Below are positions 32,856-42,209 of a DNA stretch of 64,000 nucleotides, one piece after another. Source of the DNA: Mycolicibacterium crocinum (GTDB lineage Bacteria; Actinomycetota; Actinomycetes; Mycobacteriales; Mycobacteriaceae); contig NZ_CP092362.2 in assembly GCF_022370635.2 (NCBI RefSeq), positions 62,001 through 126,000 of the forward strand, written 5' to 3'. The translations under genes were made by a program, and so were the position numbers. A model generated the notes under the pieces. That model was not told the DNA's origin and searched no databases. It worked only from the letters and a program-made list of their open reading frames with translations. Within the stretch, counting starts at the first letter, position 1. The number at the start of each line of letters is the position of its first letter.

Positions 32856-33866
32856 GTGGATTACCACATGGCGGCAGGGTTGAGGGGCGCGGACGCATAC
32901 TTCAGCCGGCAGGAGACCGTGCGCACCCAACAGTTGAGCGCGGCCGAGAACATCGCTTCGCGGATTTTTACGCCCCACCGTCTCCGGTTCTCCGGACGCG
33001 GCCAACGACTAAACGCAAGGCTCAGCGCCGCACGAATCGGTGCTGTGACCGTCGGCTATCTCGGGTACAGCGCAGATGTCCGACTCGACAATTCGACTGC
33101 GCTGGATGATTACCACATCAACGTTCCTCTCACCGGACACGCCGAGTCGTGGTGCGGCACACAGACAGCTCTAGCCACACCCACACAGGCCGCGGTGTTT
33201 CTCCCGGGCTGCCCTGCCGGCATTGTGTGGGCCGCTGATTGTGCCCAGCTGTGCGTGAAGTTCAGCCGTGTGGATCTCGAACTCGAACTCGAGGGCCTGC
33301 TCGGGCGACCCTTAGCCAGGCCGCTGAACTTTACGCACGCCATGAGCCTCACGGCCGACAGCAGTCGCACCTGGCTCTCCGTGCTATCGGTCTTGTGTCG
33401 GGAGTTCACTCACTCAGAGAGCGTCGTGCAACGCCCGATGATCGGGCGACACTTCGAACAGTTGCTCATGCACGGGTTTCTTCTCGCCCAACCTCAGTAC
33501 CAGTCGATGACGCTCGATGTGGAGCAACAGGCGGCGCCTCCGCCCAAAGTGGTCAGAACCGCACTCGACTTGATCGAGGGACACCCCGAAAGAAGTTGGA
33601 CGACAACCGATCTTGCTCGCGACGTTGGTATCAGCGTCCGCGCTCTCCAAGAGGGCTTCAGGCGGCACGTCGGACTTCCCCCGCTGACGTATCTGCGCGA
33701 AGTTCGGCTCAATCGTGCGCACGCAGAACTCGCGGCGTCCGCTCCGGATGCCGTTACTGTCGCTCACATAGCGATGAAGTGGGGCTTTGGGCATCTTGGC
33801 CGCTTCGGTACGGCATATCGGCGTAAGTTCGGGGTCACTCCGCAACATACGTTGCGTGCGAGCTGA
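32856..33866 (+). CDS. AraC-family transcriptional regulator
   Basis: This protein of 336 residues has an AraC-binding-like sensor domain (AESWCGTQTALATPTQAAVF, LPGCPAGIVWAADCAQLCVKF) and a C-terminal AraC DNA-binding domain with two helix-turn-helices (WTTTDLARDVGISVRALQEG; VTVAHIAMKWGFGHLGRFG, then RKFGVTP). Members related to this type activate aromatic dioxygenase genes on binding the substrate. Its position directly after operon 1 and the direct repeats upstream of 27555 make operon 1 the likely target. Confidence 0.85.
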   Translation: MDYHMAAGLRGADAYFSRQETVRTQQLSAAENIASRIFTPHRLRFSGRGQRLNARLSAARIGAVTVGYLGYSADVRLDNSTALDDYHINVPLTGHAESWCGTQTALATPTQAAVFLPGCPAGIVWAADCAQLCVKFSRVDLELELEGLLGRPLARPLNFTHAMSLTADSSRTWLSVLSVLCREFTHSESVVQRPMIGRHFEQLLMHGFLLAQPQYQSMTLDVEQQAAPPPKVVRTALDLIEGHPERSWTTTDLARDVGISVRALQEGFRRHVGLPPLTYLREVRLNRAHAELAASAPDAVTVAHIAMKWGFGHLGRFGTAYRRKFGVTPQHTLRAS

Positions 33867-33933
33867 AGATTGCTTCCAACGACGTCACCGAACCGACGCG
33901 CGGACGGGCAGTTCGCCCACGATGTGTGGGAAT

Positions 33934-34938
33934 CTAGGCCAGGAATCGGTCGATGGTTTTGATGATCTGGTAGGCCACCCGCAGCGTCGGCACGTCAATG
34001 GCCAATTCTTCAGCGGCGGCGAGGTACGGCGCCAGCATAAAGTCGACCTCGGTCTTACGTCCTCGCAAAACATCCTCATACATCGAGGGGTGGCCCGACA
34101 TTCCCTGTGTGCGCATTGCTTTGCCCTGCCCGATGACGAAATCGATCGCCTCGGCCGTCGGGAGCGCGTCGAGTTCCTTCAGCCGCGACAGAGGCGCGTA
34201 GAAGTTCATCGGCTCGTATCCCTTTGCCCGATAGACCGCCAGAAGGTCTTTCGCCAGCGCGACGAAGTACGTCGCTCCCTCAGGCACCTCCATGCCCTCG
34301 AAGACCGAGGCGCCGCGGATCGCGCCCAGCGCCGTGACCGACCACGCTGCGGCCAGCGCGATCTGGGCCAGCTTTTCCCATTCGACCTGCTCGATGTTGC
34401 CCACGGCCGCCGCAGGAAGGCCCGCAGCGTTGAAGGCAGCCGTCAGCATGTCGACGCGCGCGCTGGACGATCCGTCCAGTTCGCCGAAGTAAGCGGTCAC
34501 CTTGGCTGAAAGGTGGTTGCGCACGACGCCAGGCGCGACCAACGTGCCGCCTTCGATAGTGGACGCTCCGATCACCCGGTCACGACCAAGCCAGTTCGCG
34601 AGCGTCGCGTCCTTCTCCACGCTGTTCTGCACCGACAAGACGGTGCCTATGACATCACGCAACGGAGCGGCATCCGCTAGCGCCTGCGCGGTGTCTTTGC
34701 CCTTCACCGCCAGGACGAGGTAATCGACGGGTCCCGTAACCTTGCCTGCCTCGTCCACCGCCTGCACGTTATCCCTGATCAGCAGCTCGCCCCGACGGCC
34801 TGTGATATGCAGGCCGTTGCGCGCGATGGCTTCCGCGTGCGCTCGCCTGCCGACGAGGGTTACGTCTACCCCCGCGTTGGCCAAATAACCGCCCAGGACC
34901 GTACCGAGGCCGCCGGCGCCGAGGATCACGACGCGCAT
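33934..34938 (-). CDS. Ketopantoate reductase-like (ApbA/PanE) oxidoreductase
   Basis: This is a protein of 334 residues from ATG 34936-34938. The N-terminal Rossmann domain has VVILGAGGLGTVLGGYLANAG and the C-terminal helical domain has the ApbA pattern (NIEQVEWEKLAQIALAAAWS with the catalytic Lys, then HPSMYEDVLRGRKTEVDF). True PanE reduces 2-ketopantoate with NADPH. Here the gene is coupled (TGATG) to a DapA-family aldolase inside a catabolic island, so a different 2-oxo acid, perhaps the product or substrate of that aldolase, is more likely. It converges with the AraC gene. Confidence 0.75.
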   Translation of the reverse strand: MRVVILGAGGLGTVLGGYLANAGVDVTLVGRRAHAEAIARNGLHITGRRGELLIRDNVQAVDEAGKVTGPVDYLVLAVKGKDTAQALADAAPLRDVIGTVLSVQNSVEKDATLANWLGRDRVIGASTIEGGTLVAPGVVRNHLSAKVTAYFGELDGSSSARVDMLTAAFNAAGLPAAAVGNIEQVEWEKLAQIALAAAWSVTALGAIRGASVFEGMEVPEGATYFVALAKDLLAVYRAKGYEPMNFYAPLSRLKELDALPTAEAIDFVIGQGKAMRTQGMSGHPSMYEDVLRGRKTEVDFMLAPYLAAAEELAIDVPTLRVAYQIIKTIDRFLA

Positions 34939-35915
34939 CAAATGGCCCCTGCGGCCACAAGCTGCTGTTGCAGCAATTCCCGTTCCGGAGCCGACAGCCG
35001 GGCTTTGACGGGCGGCCGCACCGGACCTGCACACAGCCCCAGCAGCTCGAACCACGCCTTTAGATAGGGCATGGCCGCGACATACGAGCCGGTGGCCGCG
35101 ATGCGGCGGATCAGCACCTCGTCGTAGGCCTCGCGGATCCCGTCCAGCTTTGCCGACACGGGCAGTGCCGCTGCCAGATCACCTTCCAACGCCAGGTCGG
35201 TGTAACGGTGCAGGTCCGGTCGCCACTTCCCGTAAAGGATGAGGGAGAGCTCGCCGTAGAGGACGCGTCCGCCGAACAGAGCAGCGTCGTGCGCCCAATA
35301 GCGCTCGTTCGGCTCGCTGATCACTAGCCGGTCTCCGAATTTGCGCCGCAACGCGATGCTGTCGGTCCAGCTCAGCGTGCCGTTCTTGATGCCGACGACG
35401 TTCGGGTGCTCGGCGATCCGGTTGACGGCGTCATGGCTGTATACGAAACCAGAGACCGGCGTGCGGTAGAGCACCAGTGCCAGCCCGGTGGCGGGGGCCA
35501 CGAAGTCGAAGTACGAAACGACGTCGTCGTCGGTCTTGAGCTGCACCGACGGGTTCATGATCTCGGCACCGGTGAAGCCGAGCGACTCCACGAAGCGCAT
35601 CTTTTCGATTGCCTGGTATGCCGACGACTCCAGGATGATCGTAAACAGGGGAAGGCGGCCCGCGGCCGAATCCGCGACTACCTCGTGGTAACGCCGCCAT
35701 TCGGCCAGTGTCATGTTCCAGCCCTCAGCGAAGAACCCGCCTACGACAAGTCCAGTACAGCCCATCTCCACAAACGCGTCGATGTTGCGCCGCAGACCTT
35801 CTTCGTCGAGCTCGAAATCCGCGGTGAGTGGCGTGACGGGACACATGTAGAAGTTCCGGAGATACTCGGTGGCCCATGCCCTGAAATCCGGTCCGACCTG
35901 TGTCGTGATGGTCAT
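34938..35915 (-). CDS. DapA/NAL-family aldolase or hydratase, function unknown
   Basis: This 325-residue TIM-barrel aldolase has the Schiff-base Lys in VVGIKNGTLSW and the proton-relay Tyr in LVLYRTPVSGF, and a strong AAGGAG before ATG 35913-35915. It is only distantly like the two NahE/PhdJ-type enzymes at 50667 and 53180: it lacks their GTFGECASLTW-type motif and instead has GGFFAEGWNMTLAEW. Family members condense or cleave pyruvate adducts. Coupling to the ApbA-like reductase suggests a two-step unit in side-chain breakdown. Confidence 0.75.
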   Translation of the reverse strand: MTITTQVGPDFRAWATEYLRNFYMCPVTPLTADFELDEEGLRRNIDAFVEMGCTGLVVGGFFAEGWNMTLAEWRRYHEVVADSAAGRLPLFTIILESSAYQAIEKMRFVESLGFTGAEIMNPSVQLKTDDDVVSYFDFVAPATGLALVLYRTPVSGFVYSHDAVNRIAEHPNVVGIKNGTLSWTDSIALRRKFGDRLVISEPNERYWAHDAALFGGRVLYGELSLILYGKWRPDLHRYTDLALEGDLAAALPVSAKLDGIREAYDEVLIRRIAATGSYVAAMPYLKAWFELLGLCAGPVRPPVKARLSAPERELLQQQLVAAGAI

Positions 35916-36188
35916 ACTCTTCGGGCTCCTTAAGTGACGATTCGCGAGGTGAGAGTGCGAGGTGGGCAGGATGGATTCCGCCGCTGATCGTTGAACGGCG
36001 GACCCTTTGCTGATGCTTTCCCAGCTTAAACTGGGGGATCGGTCGCGTCTATCCCTCCACCGCGGCGCGGACTCCGATTCGCGCCAGATGTCATGGCAGT
36101 CACCACTTTTTCGACGGCTAGCGACGGTGTCGCGTTTTGTCAGAAGCCGCCCGACAGCACAGCGATCGCTGCTGCGGCGGCCCGTGGG
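35916..36188. other. 273-bp gap with two hairpin-like inverted repeats
   Basis: No gene is found. TCCGCCG (35977-35983) and CGGCGGA (35996-36002) form a perfect 7-bp inverted repeat. CCCAG-CTTAAA-CTGGG (36020-36035) forms a second, short hairpin. Since transcription on both sides runs left, the region should hold the end of the IclR gene and the promoter of the aldolase-reductase pair; the second repeat could be a terminator or operator. Confidence 0.35.
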
Positions 36189-36938
36189 TCACAGCAGCCG
36201 GACGATGCCGCGGGCAGCCACCTGCAGGGCGCCGAGCAGTCGCTGGCGACCTCGCTTCAAGGACGGAACTACGACGGCGATCGCGGCCACCACAGCGTCG
36301 TCGGACTGCCGGACGATCGGCACGGCCAGTGAACAGGCGCCTAGCGACATCTCTTCCACGGTGGTAGCCAACCCCTCGCGCCGCACCCCCTCCAACTGTC
36401 GGGACAGCACCGCAGGCTGGGTGATTGTGTAGGGAGTAATCGGAGTCAGATTGGCAAACACCTGATCCTGGACTTCGCGTGGCGCGTGCGCCAACAGCAC
36501 CTTGCCGACGCCGGTGCAGTGCATCGGCAACCTGCTGCCGACGGTGCTAAGTATCGGCACGGATGCCCTACCCATCATCCGCTCGAGGTACAATACTTCG
36601 TTGCCGTCGCGTACCGCGAGGTGCACGGTGGCGAGCGTTGCCGCGTAGACATCGTGCAAGAACGGCTCTGCGACCTGCCGTAATCCGCCTCCGACCGGGG
36701 CGAGCAGCCCAGCGCTCCACATCAGTCGGCCGACCTCGAAACGACCGTCCGTGCGGCGCTGCAACGCCCCGCCCGCAACCAGTTCGGCAGCCAGCCGGTG
36801 GGCCGTGGCCATCGGCAGGCTGGCCCTACCCGCCAGTTCGGACAGCGTCAGTGTCCGGTGCCGCTCATCGAAGGCGGCGACCATGCGCAGCAAACGGGAA
36901 GCGACGCTGGTGCCGGGCGTTGAGGTATTTCCCGCCAC
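36189..36938 (-). CDS. IclR-family regulator divergent from the pca operon (PcaR/PcaU-like)
   Basis: This protein of 249 residues starts at GTG 36936-36938. The winged helix-turn-helix is at about 12-60 (ASRLLRMVAAFDERHRTLTL, SELAGRASLPMATAHRLAAEL). The IclR effector domain follows (LHDVYAATLATVHLAVRDGNEVLYLERM; LPMHCTGVGKVLLAH). Divergent from pcaH across 70 bp, it is the obvious candidate activator or repressor of the protocatechuate genes, as IclR proteins PcaR and PcaU do elsewhere, usually with 3-oxoadipate or protocatechuate as effector. Confidence 0.88.
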   Translation of the reverse strand: MAGNTSTPGTSVASRLLRMVAAFDERHRTLTLSELAGRASLPMATAHRLAAELVAGGALQRRTDGRFEVGRLMWSAGLLAPVGGGLRQVAEPFLHDVYAATLATVHLAVRDGNEVLYLERMMGRASVPILSTVGSRLPMHCTGVGKVLLAHAPREVQDQVFANLTPITPYTITQPAVLSRQLEGVRREGLATTVEEMSLGACSLAVPIVRQSDDAVVAAIAVVVPSLKRGRQRLLGALQVAARGIVRLL

Positions 36939-37008
36939 TCACGGATCCTTTCCGCTCAGTGGTAATCTAGCGTAGGTCAGTCGCCGAGGAGCCACTAGCG
37001 TCAAGGCT

Positions 37009-37809
37009 ATGACAGCAGTGATCGACCGCGATCCCGACGGCGGGTTGCCGACGCAGCAGGCGATCAGCGCGGAGATCGAGGCGATCGAGTCCGAGTACCA
37101 GCGCGCTGGCATCGAGGAGACGCAGCCGCGGCTCGGCTACCCGCCCTACCGCAGCAGCCTGCTGCGTCATCCCACGAAGGACCTACACCACGCTGACCCG
37201 GAGGGCGTCGAGCTGTGGACGCCCTGCTTTTCCGAACGCGACGTGCATCCGCTTGAATCGGACCTCACCATCCAGCACTCAGGCGAACCCATCGGCGAAC
37301 GGATAGTGGTGACCGGCCGGGTGGTCGACGGCGACGGACGGCCGGTGCGACGTCAACTCGTCGAGATCTGGCAGGCCAACGCCGGCGGTCGCTACATCCA
37401 CAAGCGTGATCAACACCCGTCCGCGATCGACCCCAACTTCACCGGCGTCGGCCGCTGCCTGACCGATGACGACGGAAGCTACCGCTTCACCACGATCAAG
37501 CCAGGGCCGTATCCGTGGAGGAACCACCGCAACGCTTGGCGCCCAGCCCACATCCACTTCTCGGTGTTCGGAACGGAATTCACGCAACGGCTGATCACCC
37601 AGATGTACTTCCCCGGCGACCCGTTGTTCGCGCTGGACCCGATCTATCAGTCGATCACCGACCGAAAGGCCCGAGACCGACTGATTGCCAACTACGACCA
37701 CGACGTCACCACCCACGAATGGGCCACCGGTTACCGGTGGGACATCATCCTCACCGGCGCGACGCGCACTCCGGCCGAGGATCCCCACCGCGGAAGCGAA
37801 CACCGATGA
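37009..37809 (+). CDS. pcaH: Protocatechuate 3,4-dioxygenase beta subunit
   Basis: This protein of 266 residues has the intradiol dioxygenase fold with iron ligands in the GPYPWRNHRNAWRPAHIHF segment (Tyr, then His-x-His) and a further Tyr earlier (the ligand set is carried by the beta chain). VVTGRVVDGDGRPVRRQLVEIWQANAGG is the conserved core strand. With PcaG it cleaves protocatechuate between the hydroxyls to 3-carboxy-cis,cis-muconate. The stop overlaps the pcaG start by ATGA. It is first of a six-gene operon. Confidence 0.95.
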   Translation: MTAVIDRDPDGGLPTQQAISAEIEAIESEYQRAGIEETQPRLGYPPYRSSLLRHPTKDLHHADPEGVELWTPCFSERDVHPLESDLTIQHSGEPIGERIVVTGRVVDGDGRPVRRQLVEIWQANAGGRYIHKRDQHPSAIDPNFTGVGRCLTDDDGSYRFTTIKPGPYPWRNHRNAWRPAHIHFSVFGTEFTQRLITQMYFPGDPLFALDPIYQSITDRKARDRLIANYDHDVTTHEWATGYRWDIILTGATRTPAEDPHRGSEHR

Positions 37810-38375
37810 ATACCCTGCTCACCGCCACCCCGGGGCAGACCGTCGGACCCTTTTTCGGTTACGCACTCCCGTTCGACCGGTGCGAACAGCTGGTTCCGGC
37901 CGGCTCACCGGGTGCCGTCCAGCTTGCCGGCTTGGTCCTCGATGGTGACGGCCAGCCTGTTCCCGACGCCCTGCTTGAGATCTGGCAGGCCAACGCCGAC
38001 GGCACCATCCCCACGTCCACCGGCTCGCTACACCGGGATGGCTGGACCTTCACCGGATGGGGCCGCGCCGGCACCGACGCTGGCGGACGGTACAGCTTTT
38101 CCACCGTCATCCCAGGTCCCTGCGATCCCGGTGCGGCACCGTTCTTTCTGATCACCGTGTTCGCCCGCGGGCTGCTCAACCGGCTGTTCACACGCGCCTA
38201 CGTGCCGGGGGGCCAGCTGGCAGGCGATCCACTGCTGGCGTCCCTGCCGCCCGAGCGCCGCGACACTCTCATCGCCACCCGCGAGGGCGCCGGACTACGC
38301 TTCGACATCCAATTGCAGGACGCGCCAGGCAAACCCGAGACGGTCTTCCTGCGCTACGCGGGACACCAGCGATGA
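37806..38375 (+). CDS. pcaG: Protocatechuate 3,4-dioxygenase alpha subunit
   Basis: This protein of 189 residues begins TPGQTVGPFFGYALPF, the PcaG N-terminal hallmark, with VPDALLEIWQANADG matching the beta chain core. The alpha subunit lacks the iron ligands but shapes the active site. It overlaps pcaH and pcaB by four bases each. Confidence 0.95.
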   Translation: MNTLLTATPGQTVGPFFGYALPFDRCEQLVPAGSPGAVQLAGLVLDGDGQPVPDALLEIWQANADGTIPTSTGSLHRDGWTFTGWGRAGTDAGGRYSFSTVIPGPCDPGAAPFFLITVFARGLLNRLFTRAYVPGGQLAGDPLLASLPPERRDTLIATREGAGLRFDIQLQDAPGKPETVFLRYAGHQR

Positions 38376-39577
38376 CTGACCTCTTCTGGCCGGGCGACGA
38401 CCTCGCAGGCGCCCTGATGAGCGGCCCCGCATTCCTCGGGGCCATGGTGGCCGTGGAACGGGCGTGGCTGGACATCCTCGTCGACGCCGGTATCGCACCG
38501 CAGGAGGCGCGTGCCAGCTTGGCAGACCTCATCGCCGACGCCGACACCGAGTCGATCGCCCGCCGCGCCGCCACCGACGGCAGCCCCGTCAGCGCGCTGG
38601 TCACGTTGTTGCGTGAGCGGTCGACGGCGGCGACAGCGCGTTGGTTACACCGCGGGCTAACCAGTCAGGACGTCGTCGACACAGCGCTCGTCATCTGCGC
38701 CCGTGATGTCCTCATACGCATCGGCGACGAGTTCACCGTCCAAGTCCGGGCGCTGTCCGAGCTCGCTGAGAGGCACCGGAGCACACCAACACTCGCGCGT
38801 ACCCTGACCCAGGCCGCCCTACCGAGCACCTTCGGCGTCAAGATGGCACGTTGGCTTACCGGCATACTGGACGCCGCCGAACCGCTGACTGGGCTGCTGC
38901 CCTCCCTACCGGTGCAGGTCGGTGGCGCGGTGGGAACGCTGGCGGCGGCTACGGAATTGACCGGTTCGGTGGACGGCGCCATCGCGTTGAGCGACGCGCT
39001 CGCCGGCGCTCTGCGGCTGGCGCCGGCTCCGCCCTGGCACACCACCCGCTCGGCGATCACCCGCATCGGGGATGCGTTGGTGAGCTGCTGCGACGCCTGG
39101 GGGCACATCGCCGCCGACGTCGCGACCGGTAGCCGGCCCGAGATCGGCGAGCTGGCCGAGGGCAGTGGTGGCGGCTCATCGACGATGCCGCACAAGAACA
39201 ATCCCGTCCGTTCTGTGTTGATCCGGCGCACCGCGCTCACCGCGGGCACGTTAGGCGCCACCCTGCACCTGGCCGCAGGAGCGAGTGTCGACGAGCGCTC
39301 CGACGGCGCGTGGCACGCCGAATGGGCCACACTGCGCACGCTCGCCCGCCGCACCGTCGTGGCGGCCGTCCAGGCCTCCGAACTGCTCTCCGGGTTGCAG
39401 GTGGACGCGGCGCGGGCGGCCGCGAACCTGGCCGACGCGGGCGGGCTGCTCACCGAACAACGGGCCATGGCCGAGTTGACCGGTAGCCCAGCACGGCCCG
39501 ACTACACCGGTGCCGCCGATCGGCTGATCGATTCGACCTTGAGTCGGGCCCGTCGCTTCATCAAGTCTGCGTCATGA
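38372..39577 (+). CDS. pcaB: 3-Carboxy-cis,cis-muconate cycloisomerase
   Basis: This 401-residue member of the fumarase/aspartase superfamily carries the signature SGGGSSTMPHKNNPV and LTSQDVVDTALVICA. It converts 3-carboxy-cis,cis-muconate to 4-carboxymuconolactone. The length is in the usual range of about 350-450. It is translationally coupled to pcaG and pcaL. Confidence 0.93.
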   Translation: MTDLFWPGDDLAGALMSGPAFLGAMVAVERAWLDILVDAGIAPQEARASLADLIADADTESIARRAATDGSPVSALVTLLRERSTAATARWLHRGLTSQDVVDTALVICARDVLIRIGDEFTVQVRALSELAERHRSTPTLARTLTQAALPSTFGVKMARWLTGILDAAEPLTGLLPSLPVQVGGAVGTLAAATELTGSVDGAIALSDALAGALRLAPAPPWHTTRSAITRIGDALVSCCDAWGHIAADVATGSRPEIGELAEGSGGGSSTMPHKNNPVRSVLIRRTALTAGTLGATLHLAAGASVDERSDGAWHAEWATLRTLARRTVVAAVQASELLSGLQVDAARAAANLADAGGLLTEQRAMAELTGSPARPDYTGAADRLIDSTLSRARRFIKSAS

Positions 39578-40755
39578 CCATTCCGGCCTTGGCCACAATC
39601 GACTTCGGCGGTCCCCGCGGTGCGCCTGTCCTCGTGCTGGGGCCCTCACTGGGTACCTCGGCAGCCACGCTGTGGAGCGCTGCGGCTGGATGGCTGAGTG
39701 CGCACGCCCGCGTCGTCGGGTGGGACCTACCCGGTCACGGTCGAGGCGGTCCTGGCGAGCCCTTCACGATCGCCGAACTAGCGGCCGCCGTGCTGGCACT
39801 CGCCGACGACATGCGCGCCGAAACCTTTCACTACGCCGGTGTTTCGCTCGGTGGCTGTGTCGGTCTACAGCTGATGCTCGATGCGCCGCAACGGGTGGAC
39901 TCGGCGACCTTGCTGGGCACCGGTGCGTCGATCGGCACCCCAGCTGGCTGGCTGGAGCGCGCCGCCACCGTCCGCGCCGAGGGCGTCGAAACCCTGCTCT
40001 CGGGCGCGGCCCAGCGGTGGTTCGCGCCCGGCTTCGTCGACCGGCAACCAGGTGTCGGCGCGGCGCTGCTGGACGCCCTCAGTCACACCGATCCGGAGTC
40101 CTATGCGCAGGCGTGCGAGGCTCTCGCGGCATTCGACATTTCCGACCGATTGCGCGAGATCGTCACTCCCGTCCTGGCCGTGGCAGGCAGCGCCGACGTG
40201 CCCACGCCGCCGGAGTCATTGCGGCGCATCGCCTCCGGTGTCCAGGACGGTGACCTCGTAGTGCTCGACGGTGTCGGGCACCTGGCACCCGTCGAAGCCC
40301 CGGACCGGGTCGCCGGCCTCATCGCAGAGCAGGTGGGTATTCCGCAGCCTGCGACTAGGACCGTCGAGGACGTGTGTCGCGTGGGAATGGCGATACGGCG
40401 CCAGGTGCTCGGCGACGGGCACGTCGACCGGGCAATCGCCGGTACCACCGACATGACCGCCGATTTCCAGCACCTGATCACCCAGTACGCCTGGGGAACC
40501 ATCTGGACCCGCCCAGGTCTAGACCTCCGCAGCCGCTCGATGATCACCCTGACGGCCCTGGTCGCGCGCGGGCACCGCGAGGAACTGGCGATGCACCTGC
40601 GAGCGGCCCGCCGGAACGGTTTGAGCAACGACGAGATCAAGGAGCTGCTGATGCAGACTGCCATCTACTGTGGCGTCCCCGACGCCAACTCCGCGTTTCG
40701 CATCGCCGCCGAGGTATTGCCGGAATTCGACGAGGACGAGCGGGCGTCGTCATGA
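39574..40755 (+). CDS. pcaL: PcaL: fused 3-oxoadipate enol-lactonase and 4-carboxymuconolactone decarboxylase
   Basis: This is a 393-residue two-domain protein. Residues 1 to about 255 are an alpha/beta hydrolase with the nucleophile elbow GVSLGG (S91) and the His in GVGHLAPVEAP, equal to PcaD. Residues about 265-393 are a carboxymuconolactone decarboxylase (VCRVGMAIRRQVLGDGHVDRA; LTALVARGHREELAMHLRAA), equal to PcaC. The fusion (PcaL) is the normal form in actinobacteria and performs decarboxylation then lactone hydrolysis, giving 3-oxoadipate. Confidence 0.93.
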   Translation: MTIPALATIDFGGPRGAPVLVLGPSLGTSAATLWSAAAGWLSAHARVVGWDLPGHGRGGPGEPFTIAELAAAVLALADDMRAETFHYAGVSLGGCVGLQLMLDAPQRVDSATLLGTGASIGTPAGWLERAATVRAEGVETLLSGAAQRWFAPGFVDRQPGVGAALLDALSHTDPESYAQACEALAAFDISDRLREIVTPVLAVAGSADVPTPPESLRRIASGVQDGDLVVLDGVGHLAPVEAPDRVAGLIAEQVGIPQPATRTVEDVCRVGMAIRRQVLGDGHVDRAIAGTTDMTADFQHLITQYAWGTIWTRPGLDLRSRSMITLTALVARGHREELAMHLRAARRNGLSNDEIKELLMQTAIYCGVPDANSAFRIAAEVLPEFDEDERASS

Positions 40756-41450
40756 GCCGCACCGCCGTCTGCGCCACCGCCCATGAAGCCGTCGCCGGAA
40801 TCGCCGACGGCGCAACAATTCTCGTCGGCGGATTCGGCATGGCGGGCATGCCCACCACACTCATCGATGCGATCATCGAACAGGGCGCCGCCGAGCTCAC
40901 CATCGTCAGCAACAACGCGGGCAACGGCGACACCGGTCTGGCCGCGCTGCTGGCTGCCGGTCGGGTCGCGAAGGTCATTTGTTCCTTCCCCCGACAGGCC
41001 GATTCGTACGTGTTCGACAGGCTCTACCGGGACGGCATGGTCGACCTCGAAGTGGTCCCGCAGGGCAACCTGGCCGAGCGGATCAGAGCGGCAGGCGCGG
41101 GCATTGGCGCGTTCTTCTGCCCGACCGGTGTCGGCACCCCGCTCGCCTCGGGCAAGGAGATCCGCACGATCGACGGCCGCGACTACGTGCTGGAGTATCC
41201 GATCCGCGGCGACGTCGCACTCATCGCAGCACACCTGGCCGACCGGGCCGGAAACCTGTTGTACCGCAAGACTGCTCGCAACTTCGGTCCGGTGATGGCG
41301 ACCGCCGCCACGCTGACCGTCGTTGAGGTCTCCCGCGTCGTCGAGACCGGAGGCATCGACCCCGAGACGGTCGTGACGCCGGGTATCTTCGTCGACCGCA
41401 TCCTCGACCTGTCCTCGATTCCCGCCGCCCGCACCGAGGTCGCCTCGTGA
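40752..41450 (+). CDS. pcaI: 3-Oxoadipate CoA-transferase alpha subunit
   Basis: This protein of 232 residues has the family I CoA-transferase glycine motif GGFGMAGMP at about residues 26-34 and SNNAGNGDTGLAALL. With PcaJ it moves CoA from succinyl-CoA to 3-oxoadipate. The start overlaps the pcaL stop by ATGA and the end overlaps pcaJ by GTGA. Confidence 0.93.
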   Translation: MSRTAVCATAHEAVAGIADGATILVGGFGMAGMPTTLIDAIIEQGAAELTIVSNNAGNGDTGLAALLAAGRVAKVICSFPRQADSYVFDRLYRDGMVDLEVVPQGNLAERIRAAGAGIGAFFCPTGVGTPLASGKEIRTIDGRDYVLEYPIRGDVALIAAHLADRAGNLLYRKTARNFGPVMATAATLTVVEVSRVVETGGIDPETVVTPGIFVDRILDLSSIPAARTEVAS

Positions 41451-42166
41451 CGGGAACGCTCGATGCAAGGACACGGCGTCGTGTCGAGCATCTCGACCGT
41501 GGCCCGTTGGACCGCCGGGAGATCGCCGCGATGATCGCCCGCGACATCGCACCTGGGTCGTACGTCAATCTCGGCATCGGCCAGCCCACGATGGTCGCCG
41601 ACTACCTCGACCCCGCCGCCGAGGTGGTGCTGCACACCGAGAACGGCATGCTCGGCATGGGAGGCGCCGCGACGGGAGACGCCATTGACCCGGATCTCAC
41701 CAATGCAGGCAAGGTTCCGGTCACCGAAACCCCTGGGGCGTCCTACTTCCACCACGCCGACTCCTTCGCCATGATGCGCGGCGGCCATCTCGACGTGTGT
41801 GTGCTCGGGGCGTTTCAGGTCAGCGAGCGTGGAGACCTCGCCAACTGGCACACCGGAGCACCGGACGCCATTCCCGCGGTCGGGGGTGCGATGGATCTCG
41901 CCATCGGCGCGAAGCGCGTATTCGTGATGATGACGCTGTTCGGCAAGGACGGGACCGCGAAGTTGGTTCCGGAGTGCAGTTACCCGCTGACCGGGCTTCG
42001 ATGCGTCAGCCGGCTGTATACCGAGTACGCGATCTTCGACATCGACAACGCCGGAGACGGACGCGTGCGCGTACTCGAGACCTTCGCCATCAGTATCGCC
42101 GCGCTCGAGAAGCGCTTGCACATAGCTCTGTCGTGTGACCCTGGCGCTTCGGTCGCCGAAAAGTGA
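41447..42166 (+). CDS. pcaJ: 3-Oxoadipate CoA-transferase beta subunit
   Basis: This protein of 239 residues, from GTG 41447, has the catalytic Glu in HTENGMLGMGGAATG (about 63-78) and the beta-subunit pattern NLGIGQPTMVADYL. It is the last of the overlapping pcaHGBLIJ genes. The thiolase PcaF, which splits 3-oxoadipyl-CoA into succinyl-CoA and acetyl-CoA, is not encoded here, so the last step must be supplied elsewhere. Confidence 0.93.
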   Translation: MTGTLDARTRRRVEHLDRGPLDRREIAAMIARDIAPGSYVNLGIGQPTMVADYLDPAAEVVLHTENGMLGMGGAATGDAIDPDLTNAGKVPVTETPGASYFHHADSFAMMRGGHLDVCVLGAFQVSERGDLANWHTGAPDAIPAVGGAMDLAIGAKRVFVMMTLFGKDGTAKLVPECSYPLTGLRCVSRLYTEYAIFDIDNAGDGRVRVLETFAISIAALEKRLHIALSCDPGASVAEK

Positions 42167-42209
42167 CTCCATGCTCGCTCAGCGACGAAATTCCCAGAGG
42201 AGTGGATCG

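Noticed and set aside
35977..36035. Inverted repeats as a definite rho-independent terminator
   Set aside because: The stems are short and no T-run follows in the direction of transcription, so they are listed only as possible regulatory hairpins.
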